A stretch of DNA of 64,000 nt from Harringtonia aguacate (lineage: Eukaryota; Ascomycota; Sordariomycetes; Ophiostomatales; Ophiostomataceae), in the NCBI GenBank assembly GCA_014183095.1, contig JACCPH010000027.1:82770-146769 (forward strand), written 5' to 3'. The notes below the pieces were generated by a model. That model saw only the letters and a list, made by a program, of their open reading frames with translations. It had not been told where the DNA came from and made no database searches. The translations under genes were made by a program, and so were the position numbers. This document shows, one piece after another, positions 1-9,552 of the stretch (its first letter is position 1; each line of letters starts with the position of its first letter).

Positions 1-223
1 TTCTTCAGGATATAAAGAGTGCAGCACAGTTTTACGAAGACAAGATAAAGGATCTCACTGGAAACATTCAGGAGCTAGAAGCGATTGTGCAAAGTAAGAC
101 CTCAAACCTTAGGGTTGTGGAAGAAGGTATGCTCTCAGATTGTTCTCTTTTGCTGTTACTTGTTGTGATATGTGCTGATGCCTTTTAGTTTTGAGGCAAA
201 AGGTTCTCGCAGGTTCGGCATAA
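1..223 (+). CDS. GIM5: Prefoldin subunit 5 (Gim5/Pfdn5-like), C-terminal part
   Basis: This is the 3' end of a gene that starts before the window. Exons are 1..126 (frame beginning at base 3) and 189..223, with stop TAA at 221-223. The intron 127..188 (62 nt) has donor GTATGC and acceptor TTTTAG, and a valine codon is split across it. The readable ~53 residues form a heptad-like helix (AAQFYEDKIKDLTGNIQELE, later VLRQKVLAGSA). This resembles the second coiled-coil helix of alpha-type prefoldin subunit 5, where a hydroxyl/aromatic FF/FY-x-x-K pattern precedes the helix and the protein ends with an M/L-rQK motif. Prefoldin is a cytosolic hexamer that hands unfolded actin and tubulin to the CCT chaperonin. 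The call rests on a short fragment; other alpha-type prefoldins are possible. The neighbour at 477-2259 is convergent. Confidence 0.6.
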
Positions 224-476
224 TTCCTATGCTGGCTAGGTGGTTTTAAAAGTGATTATCGTGGCAGAGTGATACCATTTTCATATTTTAATGATATATA
301 CTGTACACATTTCCCCTCCATTCTCACATGTGGTGCAGTCCAGAAACAGGCTGTCTTCGTGGAGTTTTCATACAGTATGTCCTGAAGTAAGTGCTCTCTT
401 TTCGTGCGGTGCCCGCTTATAAACGAAATGCAGTGGCCATCTCTTACAGAAAGAGGTCATGTATCAGCATCATTAT

Positions 477-2259
477 CTATTCGAACAGAATTAGATCTAC
501 TTCTGCCTCCTTTCCATATGGTGTCACGGATGTCCTCTGCAGGAGAGGCAGTTGGCCTGGACCCGAATCTAGAGCCGACAGGCTGGTGAACTGTTTGCTG
601 TTATTTTGGGTCCTGGAATACTTTTCGTGCTTGCCGGAACTGGTGATGTTATTGAAAGGACCTGTAGCATCTGCAATAAGATCCGACTGTTGTGTAGGTA
701 GCCTGTCAAGGAAGGCAGTGAAATGGGATGGGGTGGTGGTATCCTCAGCTTTTCTCTTTATCCAAGCATCGTAGGAAGCTCCTGAAACATCGAGAGCCTT
801 ACCGATCACGGTAAAGAGGTCTGCAACACCATCTTTGGCTTGGGATGGTATAAACAAGTTACCCCAGTTAGAGCCAAAGTCTCTGGGCTTGTCAGGAATG
901 GGTCGCGTTTTTAAAGCGTGTTCCCAATTGTAGTTTTGAATGGTGATGCTTGTTGAAAATGCGGGTGCATCTGTTACCTTTGGCTGGTCGCGGTTAAGGC
1001 AACACTACAGAGTGTATTGCGTACCCCTACACCCGACAGTCCAGCTTAGTTTGCTGGTAATCAATTTGACTCTACCAAATAGTGCCAATCCCGGATGCAT
1101 TGTCGGGATAGGAAACTCGGCATCATTTGTTGGATATACAACAGAGATGCCCCCCGCCACCGCTTTGACGACAGGCGGTATCTCCTCTGGGCTCAGTTCC
1201 GGTACCGCGTCTAGTTTCCAGTCTAGGTGACTGAAATCATCTGGCGTTAGTAAAGTCGGCTTATGGAGCGGGTGATTGAATGGCAAACATACTGGCCTCG
1301 GCATGCGACTTTCGCCTCGATATTCCCGCTGAGTCGCTGGAGCTGAAAAACTCGCATGTGAGATAGCTTTGCTGACCTTCCATCAGAAGAAGAGCCGGGA
1401 TCCCCAACCTCTAGCTCGACGCGGAACCCTTCGGTAATAATGACCAGGAATCTCTGTGGTTGTGTATCAGAGAGGTTCGTAAAGGTGGATGAAACAGGAT
1501 AGAAGTCGCTTCTGGTGCTGAGGATGTTGTCTAGGAGAATGTGGAAAAAATCCCTGTCCCCAATTCTGCAACTTATGTCAGAGAACATGGCAAAAGGTTG
1601 AGGCACGCGTTCACGCAAAGCTGTGAATTAAATTGTAGTCTTACCTGGAGTCGAATACCGTAGCATTCTTATCAAGAGACTCAGCCACGCATGACCATGG
1701 TCCCTCGATATTCTGTGATAGCGAGGTGACAAGCCTTCCCCCGGTTTCCGAAAGCAACTTGCCGAAATGCAACTGCATATGGAGATCTTCTAGAGTAGAC
1801 TTCATGTGATCAATGACTCCACCAAAGTATTTGCGGAAATCTGCTACCCGAGAGCTGACCAAGCCTTGCTGGTTTGTAGACGAGTAGATCAATTCCTTGC
1901 ACTGCTCTGCCTGAATATTAGGGCTGGCGGGGTGTGCATTTGGGTCGTCGGTATTGCAGTAAGATTGAACCAGAAGAGTTTGGTATGGGCTGGGCCGGCC
2001 GATATTGTGTACGAGGTAACTGATGTTCTGATGGGCTGCCCAAACATTATCCAGCTGGGTTCCCCAAACCACGAAGCTTCCAGTCACATCTAGATCAGTG
2101 TCAATGCCCACATTGCATTGTTGCTGGACCAGGTCTAACAAGTCAGGCAAGCCAGGAATTTTGAACAACACTTGGTTTCCGTCGGTTGGAGCCAAGACAA
2201 GGAGCTTGAACCATAGTCAGGAGGGTGGGCGGTTCAAATTGAGTTTCAATCAACTTGCC
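477..2259 (-). CDS. Unassigned multi-exon protein, N-terminus unresolved
   Basis: I do not recognise this family. Exons consistent in frame are, in transcript order, ..2259 (upstream limit uncertain), 1645..2204, 1293..1565, 1025..1230 and 477..970, with the stop at 477-479. The introns are 2205..2258 (GC-AG type), 1566..1644, 1231..1292 (TACTAAC branch) and 971..1024; all four junctions preserve frame. About 525 residues follow the first supported exon, with stretches such as KIPGLPDLLDLVQQQCNVGI and LTPDD-free DWKLDAVPELSPEEIPPVV. There is no obvious transmembrane segment or catalytic motif. An open minus-strand stretch at about 2414..2590 would encode a Gln/Glu-rich helical peptide and may be an upstream exon, but I could not connect it cleanly. 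Third codon positions are much less GC-rich than in the neighbouring genes. It could be a fast-evolving, lineage-specific or acquired gene, or a decaying one. Confidence 0.5.
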
Positions 2260-2599
2260 TTGATCAGAGGAATATTTGTTGTGGGACCCTCAACTTGGAC
2301 GTCTCCAGAAGTCGGGGTGCTTCAAGCGTGCAACCAACAGCCTTCTGTGCTCTCTGGATAGGAAGGGCAACCGGCAGGAGGGTTCGGGAATTTGACAAAC
2401 ATTCAGGAGTCTTCCTTAACAGGGTGGTAGAATGAATGGTTTGCGGCCATGCTGGCTTCGTGCAACAGACCTTTTTCCTGGCCAGTTTCTGTTTGTGGCG
2501 CGTTTTCGAAGGCATGCTGCTTTCTCTCTTCCTGCTGTCGCTTCTGCTCCCCGATGTTGTTGTGAATTGACACGGCTTTCAAGGACTCAGGTCACAAAC

Positions 2600-3320
2600 A
2601 GAAGACGGACCTAGAAACGAGATACTGGATGAAATTTAGGAATTCAGAAATAAGCAGGGTTAATGAGCAAACGGGTTGTGACAAGGCACTTGTTCACAGT
2701 TGCGGCAGACAGGTCGAATCCTAATAAGGAAAGAACGACTGGATGTTGGGTTCGTCGCACCTTCCCCGGTCAAATAAAGCAAACAAAAGGGGACAAAGAA
2801 AAGGATGCCAACTTCCCATTATCAAATAGAACTGCTTTTAATACATTGCACGGTAGAAGATGCACATGTCTCTGTCAACCACTATGCAAATGATCTTACT
2901 ACGAAATGTAGGGCCTCAGATATGGAAACAATCTAATACATAAGCCGTCCTCTTTCTGTGTAAAGCAGTCCAATCACCCCGCAAACTCGGACGGAACCAC
3001 TCAACAAATGACAGGCAATACCAATTTTCCCCAAGAATAGTTCTGTGACACAAGAACAATTCTGGATATGGAATATTTATTTCAGTTATTTGTTTGGTAA
3101 GCAGATCTAATCTGTGAGGGTTGGCCTAGCAGCTATCGGAAGTGAAGATTCGGCGCGTGCCGTTTAATTGAACGCGAAAATACGCGTCCCGCCGCACTCC
3201 CATAATTACGCGTCTGGACGGCTCACGGCTCAACCAGGTTTCAACAAGTTCGATCACATCACACACGCAACTCTCCCAGACACTCCAAATTCTTTCAACC
3301 ACCACAGGACGGTATTTGAA
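2600..3320. other. Intergenic, upstream of ORC1
   Basis: No gene is supported here. The stretch is moderately AT-rich and presumably carries the ORC1 promoter and the undefined 5' end of the minus-strand gene before it. An open frame extends upstream of the chosen ORC1 ATG to 3168, but its peptide looks non-coding and the ATG at 3321 follows a plausible leader. Confidence 0.5.
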
Positions 3321-5684
3321 ATGCCTCTACTGAAGCCAACACGCAAGTTGCAAAGACACAAGAGGACACGGAAAATCGTACCTGGTGTAACAAGAGAAGA
3401 TTCCGACGACGAACTCGGAGACTATGACCATCCCTGGGAATGGATGCATGAAGAACCGAGCACTTCCCAGGCGGAAAATGAAAATGAAAACGACCAGCAT
3501 CGGAAGCGGAAACGCGCGGGGGTGGGTAGCAGGATTACCGGAGCTCGCATGGGAGACTTCGAGTGCCACCTCGGTGACACCGTCCTGCTGAAGGCAGAAG
3601 GATCTAACGAGGCTTGGGTGGGCTTGATTTGCGAGTTTGTGGAAGACGACGGAGATGATGGCAATATGGCTGCCCACTTTATGTGGTTTTCGACAGAGAA
3701 AGAAATCCGTAATAAGGAAAAGAAGCGGTCAGACTTTATGCCTGTAAGTGTGCTGGCATCCATTCCAGGAGAGACATCCATCCGAGCGAGAGAACTGGCA
3801 AGAGGCTAACCGGAACTCTGCGGGCAGAACGAGCTTTACATATCACCGTCTTGGGACATAAACCCGTTGACGTCCATCAATGGCAGAGCGCATGTCATGT
3901 CGCCGGCAGCATTCCACAAGAAATATCCGAATGGCAGAGTGCCCCGAACCTCCAAGGACCACGGCAAGGTTTTTGTCTGCCGACGGGGTTGCAACACGAG
4001 GACGGCTAGCTACACGGAAGAGTTTGTGTGGGAGGATCTTTACAAGGGCACCGTGGAAGACATTGAGAACTTGATCGATTTTGTCAAGACCGAGACGAAA
4101 GCAAGTCGAAAACGGCGGCAGGTCAAGGACGACTCGGCTGACCCGTATACTTTTACTGGGGACGATGTCGACGATGCAGTGCGCACTCGAACTCCCAGGA
4201 AGAAGGCGAAGACTTTCGAGGCAACAACGCCAACCAGCAAGCCCCGAAGCGCCTCCAAGCTGTTTACGACACCGTCGCACCGGAGGTACGTGGCCTTCCC
4301 CCACCCCCAGTGCCTGCAGCCATTCACTTGGTGCCCTCAGCTAACTGTCGGCCCAGGGTTATGATCAAGAAGCAGCTTGAATTCACACCTCTGGCGACGC
4401 GGACGCTCTCGCCCAACCATTACCAGTCTTCGCCGTTTCAGCGGGCGCGTGCTCAGCTACACGTGGCGTCTGTTCCGACAAGCCTGCCGTGCCGCGAGAG
4501 TGAGTTTTCTGTCGTGTATTCACACCTGGAAGCGGCGATCACCGAGGGCACTGGATCGTGCATTTACATTTCGGGCACCCCAGGGACGGGCAAGACAGCG
4601 ACAGTGCGTGAAGTGGTTTCGAGGCTGGACTATGCGGTGCGGTCTGACGAGTTGGACGACTTCATTTTTGTGGAGATCAACGGCATGAAGATCACAGATC
4701 CTCACCAGGCCTACTCGCTGCTCTGGGAGGCGCTTAAGGGGCAGCGCGTCAGTCCCGGCCAGGCGCTGGACCTCCTGGAGCACGAGTTCAGCAACCCAAG
4801 CCCTCGCCGGGTCCCGTGCGTGGTTTTGATGGACGAGCTTGACCAGCTGGTCACCAAGAACCAGGGCGTCATGTACAACTTTTTCAACTGGCCCGGCCTG
4901 CGGCACAGTAGGCTGATTGTGCTCGCCGTGGCCAACACAATGGATCTGCCAGAGAGGACTCTAAGCAACAAAATCAGCAGTAGACTCGGTAAGCTCGACC
5001 CGGCTTCCCCGGCTTCCCCTGCCTCTCCCTCGCCCCTCTGTCCCTTCGTCTTGTGCTCTGACTGACCCTTGTGTTCCGAAGGCTTGACAAGAATCACATT
5101 CCCTGGCTACAACCACGAGCAACTTATGAAAATCATCCAGTCCCGGCTAGAGGGCGTTCCGGGGAGCATGGTTGACCCGGACGCCATTCAGTTTGCCAGC
5201 CGAAAGGTGGCGGCTGTCAGCGGCGATGCCCGGCGCGCCCTCGACATCTGCCGAAGGGCAGTGGAGTTGGCGGAAGCCGAGAATCGACGGCAGACTGGGG
5301 AAGAATCGGGCAGTCTGCCACCGACGCCGTCGAAGCATGCCAAGCGTCGAGAGGCCGGCGCTGACGGTCTAAAACGCCACGCGGGCGGGCGGGTGACTAT
5401 TGACACTGTGCGACGTGCCATTGCCGAGGCCACTTCCAGTCCGCTGCAGCAGTGCCTTCGGGCTCTGCCGTTCTCGTCGCGTTTGCTGCTGTCGGCCCTG
5501 CTGGCGCGGACACAGCGCACCGGCCTTGCGGAGAGCACGTTTGGTGACGTGCTGGAAGAGACACAGCGCTGTCTTCGGTTTGCCGTGGCTGTGGCTGCCG
5601 GCACAGCAGACGGCAGGCCTCTAGAGGTGCTTCTCGCGGGACGGGGCCTGGCGGCCGTCCACGATGGCTCTACGCGGAAGCACG

Positions 5685-5722
<38 letters not shown>

Positions 5723-5929
5723 GCAGCGGCAGCGGCAGCGGCGTCGAGAGGCATGCGACCGGCGGGCCTCGGAAGTGCAGCAGCGGACCTTGCTGGTGCT
5801 GGGATCATCTACCTTGAAGGACACCGAGTGGAGCGGCCGAGCAAGATCCGACTGGCCGTGGGCGACGAAGACGTGAAGCTTGCCTTCCGCGACGATCCCG
5901 AGATCAAGGCTACCGGCCTGTTTGCATAG
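3321..5929 (+). CDS. ORC1: Origin recognition complex subunit 1 (BAH + AAA+ ATPase)
   Basis: Largest ORC subunit; it binds and licenses replication origins in the nucleus as an ATPase. Exons are 3321..3743, 3828..4285, 4357..4988 and 5082..5929, giving 786 residues. An acidic/basic N-terminal tail is followed by a BAH domain (about residues 75-200, GDTVLLKA ... WVGLICEFVED, then NELYISPSWDINPL across intron 1). The AAA+ module shows Walker A GTPGTGKT at 367-374, Walker B VVLMDELDQL with the Asp-Glu at about 453-454, sensor-like VLAVANTMDLP and the lid motif SGDARRALDICRRA. The C-terminal winged-helix region carries a run of 19 alanines (bases 5687-5743), mostly GCA. The start at 3321 was preferred over an in-frame upstream ATG at 3168 because the intervening peptide is not ORC1-like. 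The gene is convergent with PRP46, 210 bp away. Confidence 0.93.
5687..5743 (+). repeat. GCA/GCG trinucleotide repeat encoding Ala19
   Basis: A pure, in-frame alanine-codon run of 57 bp inside the last exon of ORC1. The first part is uninterrupted GCA and the second alternates GCA with GCG. It lies in the C-terminal winged-helix portion, where length changes would insert or remove whole alanines. Confidence 0.9.
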
Positions 5930-6139
5930 ACTGATAATGTTATGAAGCAAGTTTCATTCAGTGCAGCAGTATGTGCACATATAGCATTAGAAGATAGACC
6001 AGACACCCTGAGTTATGCAGGATAGCATCCAAACGCCCTAATACTGGTTCACTGGTTCACTGCGCAGGCCCATTCTCTCTCCGCACGCTGTCGCCTCTCG
6101 AATTCTATGTAACCCCCCCCCTGCCTCCTTGTACCCTCA

Positions 6140-7684
6140 TCAATACCGCCGCCGCAGCTGGGCCGGTTGCCAGTCGATGGGGTGCGTCTCCGGCGTGGCC
6201 TGGTCGTCGGGCTTCCAGATCTTGATGGTCTTGTCGGCCTCGCCGCAGAGCAGGCGCAGACCCGAGCGGTCAAAGGTGGAGGCCATAATACCCGACTCGG
6301 CGTCGAGAGAGCCGGGTTGTGCGACGGTGTCGAGGGCTTGGAAGCGGTAGCCCGTCTTCCAGTCCCAGAAGCTCATGGAGCCGTTGTCGGCACCCGAGAA
6401 GAAGACGTTGTCGGCATTGACGGCGAGGGTGTTGAGGATGGCGTTGTGGCCGTCAAAATTCTGCATGAAGGCGCCCTCGGGACACTTCCACTGCTTGATG
6501 CTGCCGGCGCTGGCGCTGGCAAAGGTGAACTCGGTGGGGTGAACGGCCAGGGCGCGCACGCCCTTCTTGTGATGGGTGAGCACGCCTGACGACTTGCCGG
6601 CGGCCAGATCCCACAGCCGCACCGTGCTGTCTAGCGAGCCAGTGATGACCTGCGGGTCGGCCTCCTGGCACTTGACGTCGGCCACCGTGCCGGTATGGCC
6701 GGCCAGGACGTGGATGTTGCTGCGCGTGCGCATGTCCCACACGCGGGCTACGCCGTCGCGGCCGCCCGTGACGAGCACGTCCAGCGTGGGGTGCAGCGCC
6801 AGCGTGTAGACGCCGCTCAGGTGGCCGTGGTAGTGGCGGATCACCTTGTTGGTCTCGAGGTCCCAGCACTTGACCATCTTGTCCTCGCCGCACGAGAAGA
6901 GGTAGGGATGGCGCGGCGACACTGCCAACCCGCGCACCGTCGAGATGTGGCCTGTCAGCGTCAGCCGAAGCTGGCCCGTCACCAGGTCCCAGATCTTGAT
7001 GGTCCGGTCGCCCGCCCCGCTGGCAAACCACTTGTTGCCCGGCTCGACCGCCAGGCTGCGCACCCACCCCAGATGGCCTGAGATCACTCGCATTAGCTTC
7101 CACGGCGGATGCCAGTCCGGTCGCTGCTGCACATGCACATCCTGCATCCGCATCAGCTGCTGTCCGGGCTGTCCCTTTGCCGCTCCGGCGCCTGCGCCTG
7201 GAGGCCGTCGGATCTGCACCACCGCATTTGTCTGCGGTCCGCTGACAGCGTTGCCAGCGGCTCTTGCTTCCTTCTTGCCGTTTGCCTTGTCGCTCTCATG
7301 TATGCCTTCGATCATCTTCCTGGCCACCGCCCCCTCGCCACTGACTCCGGCTGCGTCACCCCCATCCGCCGCCTTCTTCTGCAGCTGTGCTTTCCTCCGC
7401 ACCGCGGCCGCCCCTGCCGCCGCTGCTTGTTTTGCTGCCAACGCCTCCGGGAGGGTCTTGACGTCATCGTACTCCGCGTGCAGGCGCAGCGAGAGCGCGT
7501 GCTCTGTGAGGTCGGCGTCGCTGCCGACGGTGGGGTCGAGCCGGATGCGCTTGCGTCCGCCGGAGGCTGCTGCAGATTGGCTGTCGAAGTAGATGGATTT
7601 CGAGACCTGCGCATTGCGCTTGATTAGAGCCGCAAGGTCGTTCTGCTCCACGGCGGCAGGGCCGTCGGCCACTTGAGCAGCCAT
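6140..7684 (-). CDS. PRP46: Pre-mRNA-splicing WD40 protein Prp46/PRL1 (PLRG1)
   Basis: A 514-residue single-exon protein of the NineTeen complex-associated WD40 family that acts in the activated spliceosome. The N-terminal third is low-complexity and Ala/Lys-rich. The family hallmark WHPPWKLMRVISGHLGWVRS begins at about residue 191, and seven WD40 blades follow to about residue 505, with repeated GH...WD signatures (SGAGDRTIKIWDL, SCGEDKMVKCWDL, TGGRDGVARVWDM, TGSLDSTVRLWDL, EADKTIKIWKPDDQ). The start MAAQV at 7684 was chosen over the longer upstream frame because the extra 80 residues are unlike the family and include promoter-like sequence. The gene is convergent with ORC1 and divergent from NAS6 across a 425-bp shared promoter. 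Confidence 0.95.
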   Translation of the reverse strand: MAAQVADGPAAVEQNDLAALIKRNAQVSKSIYFDSQSAAASGGRKRIRLDPTVGSDADLTEHALSLRLHAEYDDVKTLPEALAAKQAAAAGAAAVRRKAQLQKKAADGGDAAGVSGEGAVARKMIEGIHESDKANGKKEARAAGNAVSGPQTNAVVQIRRPPGAGAGAAKGQPGQQLMRMQDVHVQQRPDWHPPWKLMRVISGHLGWVRSLAVEPGNKWFASGAGDRTIKIWDLVTGQLRLTLTGHISTVRGLAVSPRHPYLFSCGEDKMVKCWDLETNKVIRHYHGHLSGVYTLALHPTLDVLVTGGRDGVARVWDMRTRSNIHVLAGHTGTVADVKCQEADPQVITGSLDSTVRLWDLAAGKSSGVLTHHKKGVRALAVHPTEFTFASASAGSIKQWKCPEGAFMQNFDGHNAILNTLAVNADNVFFSGADNGSMSFWDWKTGYRFQALDTVAQPGSLDAESGIMASTFDRSGLRLLCGEADKTIKIWKPDDQATPETHPIDWQPAQLRRRY

Positions 7685-8109
7685 GGTGTCGACTGAGACG
7701 CGCAAAGTCGTGGCGAATACTGCGTTCTGGTATGGCTTGCAGCCTTCTCCAAAAAAAAAAGGGCAGTCGCTGTCTCTGGGATCCTCTTTCTTCAAGCAGG
7801 GGACATGTCTCGCAGAACTCGTGTGTGGCGCGTTGACACGTGCTGCCGTCATAGGCAGCCTTTCTCTGGCGCGTCGTGATAAAAATCTCGAAACATTTGG
7901 GGGCGACGGCCCGCATATATGCATAATCCCTTACATAACCGAACTTCCGTTTGCCAACAACCCTCTCAAGTCGCCTTTTGAGCTTAACGCGACAACGTCG
8001 TTGCACCTTTTTGAGGCTGTTATCGATTTCGAACATCTTTTCTAGGCTGTCAGCCGTGGAATTCTTTTGGCTTCCCCTTGCTGCTTTTGCACGTTCCCGC
8101 TGCGCCCAG
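7685..8109. promoter_or_regulatory. Shared divergent promoter, PRP46 / NAS6
   Basis: A 425-bp stretch between two divergently oriented start codons, so both promoters must lie here or overlap their leaders. It contains an A10 tract near 7750 and the sequence CATATATGCATAATC around 7914-7927, but I cannot assign a specific factor site. Confidence 0.55.
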
Positions 8110-9329
8110 ATGGAAGACCCAAACGACAAGTTCGCCATCCACGCTGCTTGTCGAGAAGGCAAGAGTGAGCAAGACCCTTTGACGACACCAGGACTTTGTC
8201 CAGCTGCATGGATTGGAATTGCTTGACTTGTTTAACTCACATGCAACATTTTCCGATCCAGTCGCCGTGGTTGAGTCGCTTCTAAACGTGGGTGGCTGGC
8301 AGAGGGATTGCATCGGCGTATTTCTGGCGGCATATGGCGTACGCTGACTCTCCCCCGGGGCTGGTTCCTGAACCTCCCCGCTTGTCTCCAGGCTGATCCA
8401 AAACTTGCAAAGCGCAAGGATGACGATGGGCGGCTGCCAATACACTGGGCCGCGTCTGCAAACCAGCAGGCTATTACTCGCCTGCTGGTGCAGGTGAAAG
8501 GCTTTGATCCGGATGTCCAGGTTTGTGGCGCAAACCATGAGTATGTGAAATGTGAAAGACGTAGGAACCAACCGAGGCAAACAGGACGACAGCGGCTGGA
8601 CGCCGCTTATGATTGCTGCGAGCGTCAAAGATGCGGAGCCTATTGTAGACTTGCTCCTCAGCAAGGGAGCAAGCGTGAACGAAAAGAGTACGTGGACGTG
8701 GGCGGTGTGGCCGCCGCTCATCAGACTGTCTGCTAACCTGTGTCACAGATAACAGTGGCCAGGTAAGAGCGCGTAGTGCGTTCCCGGGCCGTCTGAATCT
8801 AACATGACGGCGAGCAGACTGTCCTCCACTTTGTGGCCTCCAAGAACAACCTCGACCTGGCACGGAAGCTCCTAGCCCAGTCGCCGCCGGCGTCCGCCCG
8901 CGTGCGCGACCGCCGCGGCCAGTATGCGCTACACCGGGCGGCCGCCGTCGGCTCAGCCCCCATGGTCAACCTGCTACTGAAGCACAACAGCCCGCTGAAT
9001 GCGACAGACGTTGCCGGCCAGACCGCGCTGCACCACGCCGTCGCCGAGGGACACGGTTCGTGGCGGAGGATGCTCGCATATCTCGCTCGTTTGGAAATTC
9101 TGTGCTGACGACAAGCAGGCGACACGGCTGTGGCCCTGCTCAAGGCGGGCGCGGACATCGACAAGAAAGACATGGATGGATTCCTTGCGCTCGATCTGGC
9201 ACCCGATAAAGAGGTATGTAGGACGTCTAGTCGCTGGAGATATTTGGCCGCTGACTTGCTTACTTGCCTGTGCCGCAGGTGCGCAAGTACATTGCTCGGA
9301 TGGCTGAGCAGGAAGGAATCGACCTGTAG
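8110..9329 (+). CDS. NAS6: Ankyrin-repeat proteasome assembly chaperone Nas6 (gankyrin/PSMD10)
   Basis: Eight exons: 8110..8164, 8262..8287, 8392..8520, 8585..8687, 8749..8762, 8818..9055, 9119..9213 and 9279..9329. All are frame-consistent and give 236 residues, close to the usual 226-231 of the family. Ankyrin units start with FAIHAACREGK and continue with GRLPIHWAASANQQAI, SGWTPLMIAASVKDAEPI, GQTVLHFVASKNNLDL, GQYALHRAAAVGSAPM, GQTALHHAVAEGHGDT and DGFLALDLAPDK. The family function is to chaperone assembly of the 19S regulatory particle by holding the ATPase Rpt3. Exon 5 is only 14 nt (NNSGQ). The density of introns, seven in 0.7 kb of coding sequence, stands out here. It is divergent from PRP46 and convergent with the golgin gene. 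Confidence 0.9.
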
Positions 9330-9552
9330 TGAAAACGTCGAGGACGGGCAACAGCAGACGACAAATGACAGGAAAGGAAGGAGCAACATGGCTGGTCATA
9401 TATGCCCATAAATGCAGATGCAAATATTAAAATTGATACCAAGAGTCTTCGCCTGTCAGAATCTTTCATTATACATGTTGTTATACACGACGGAGAGCGC
9501 AAGCACCCAAGAGCGCAAGCACCCCTGCGGGCACGCCTACCCCTTGCCACCT

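Noticed and set aside
1621..1644. 24-nt intron in the unassigned gene
   Set aside because: A GTAAG...CACAG pair exists but is far below normal intron length; the acceptor at 1566 gives a 79-nt intron and restores the frame.
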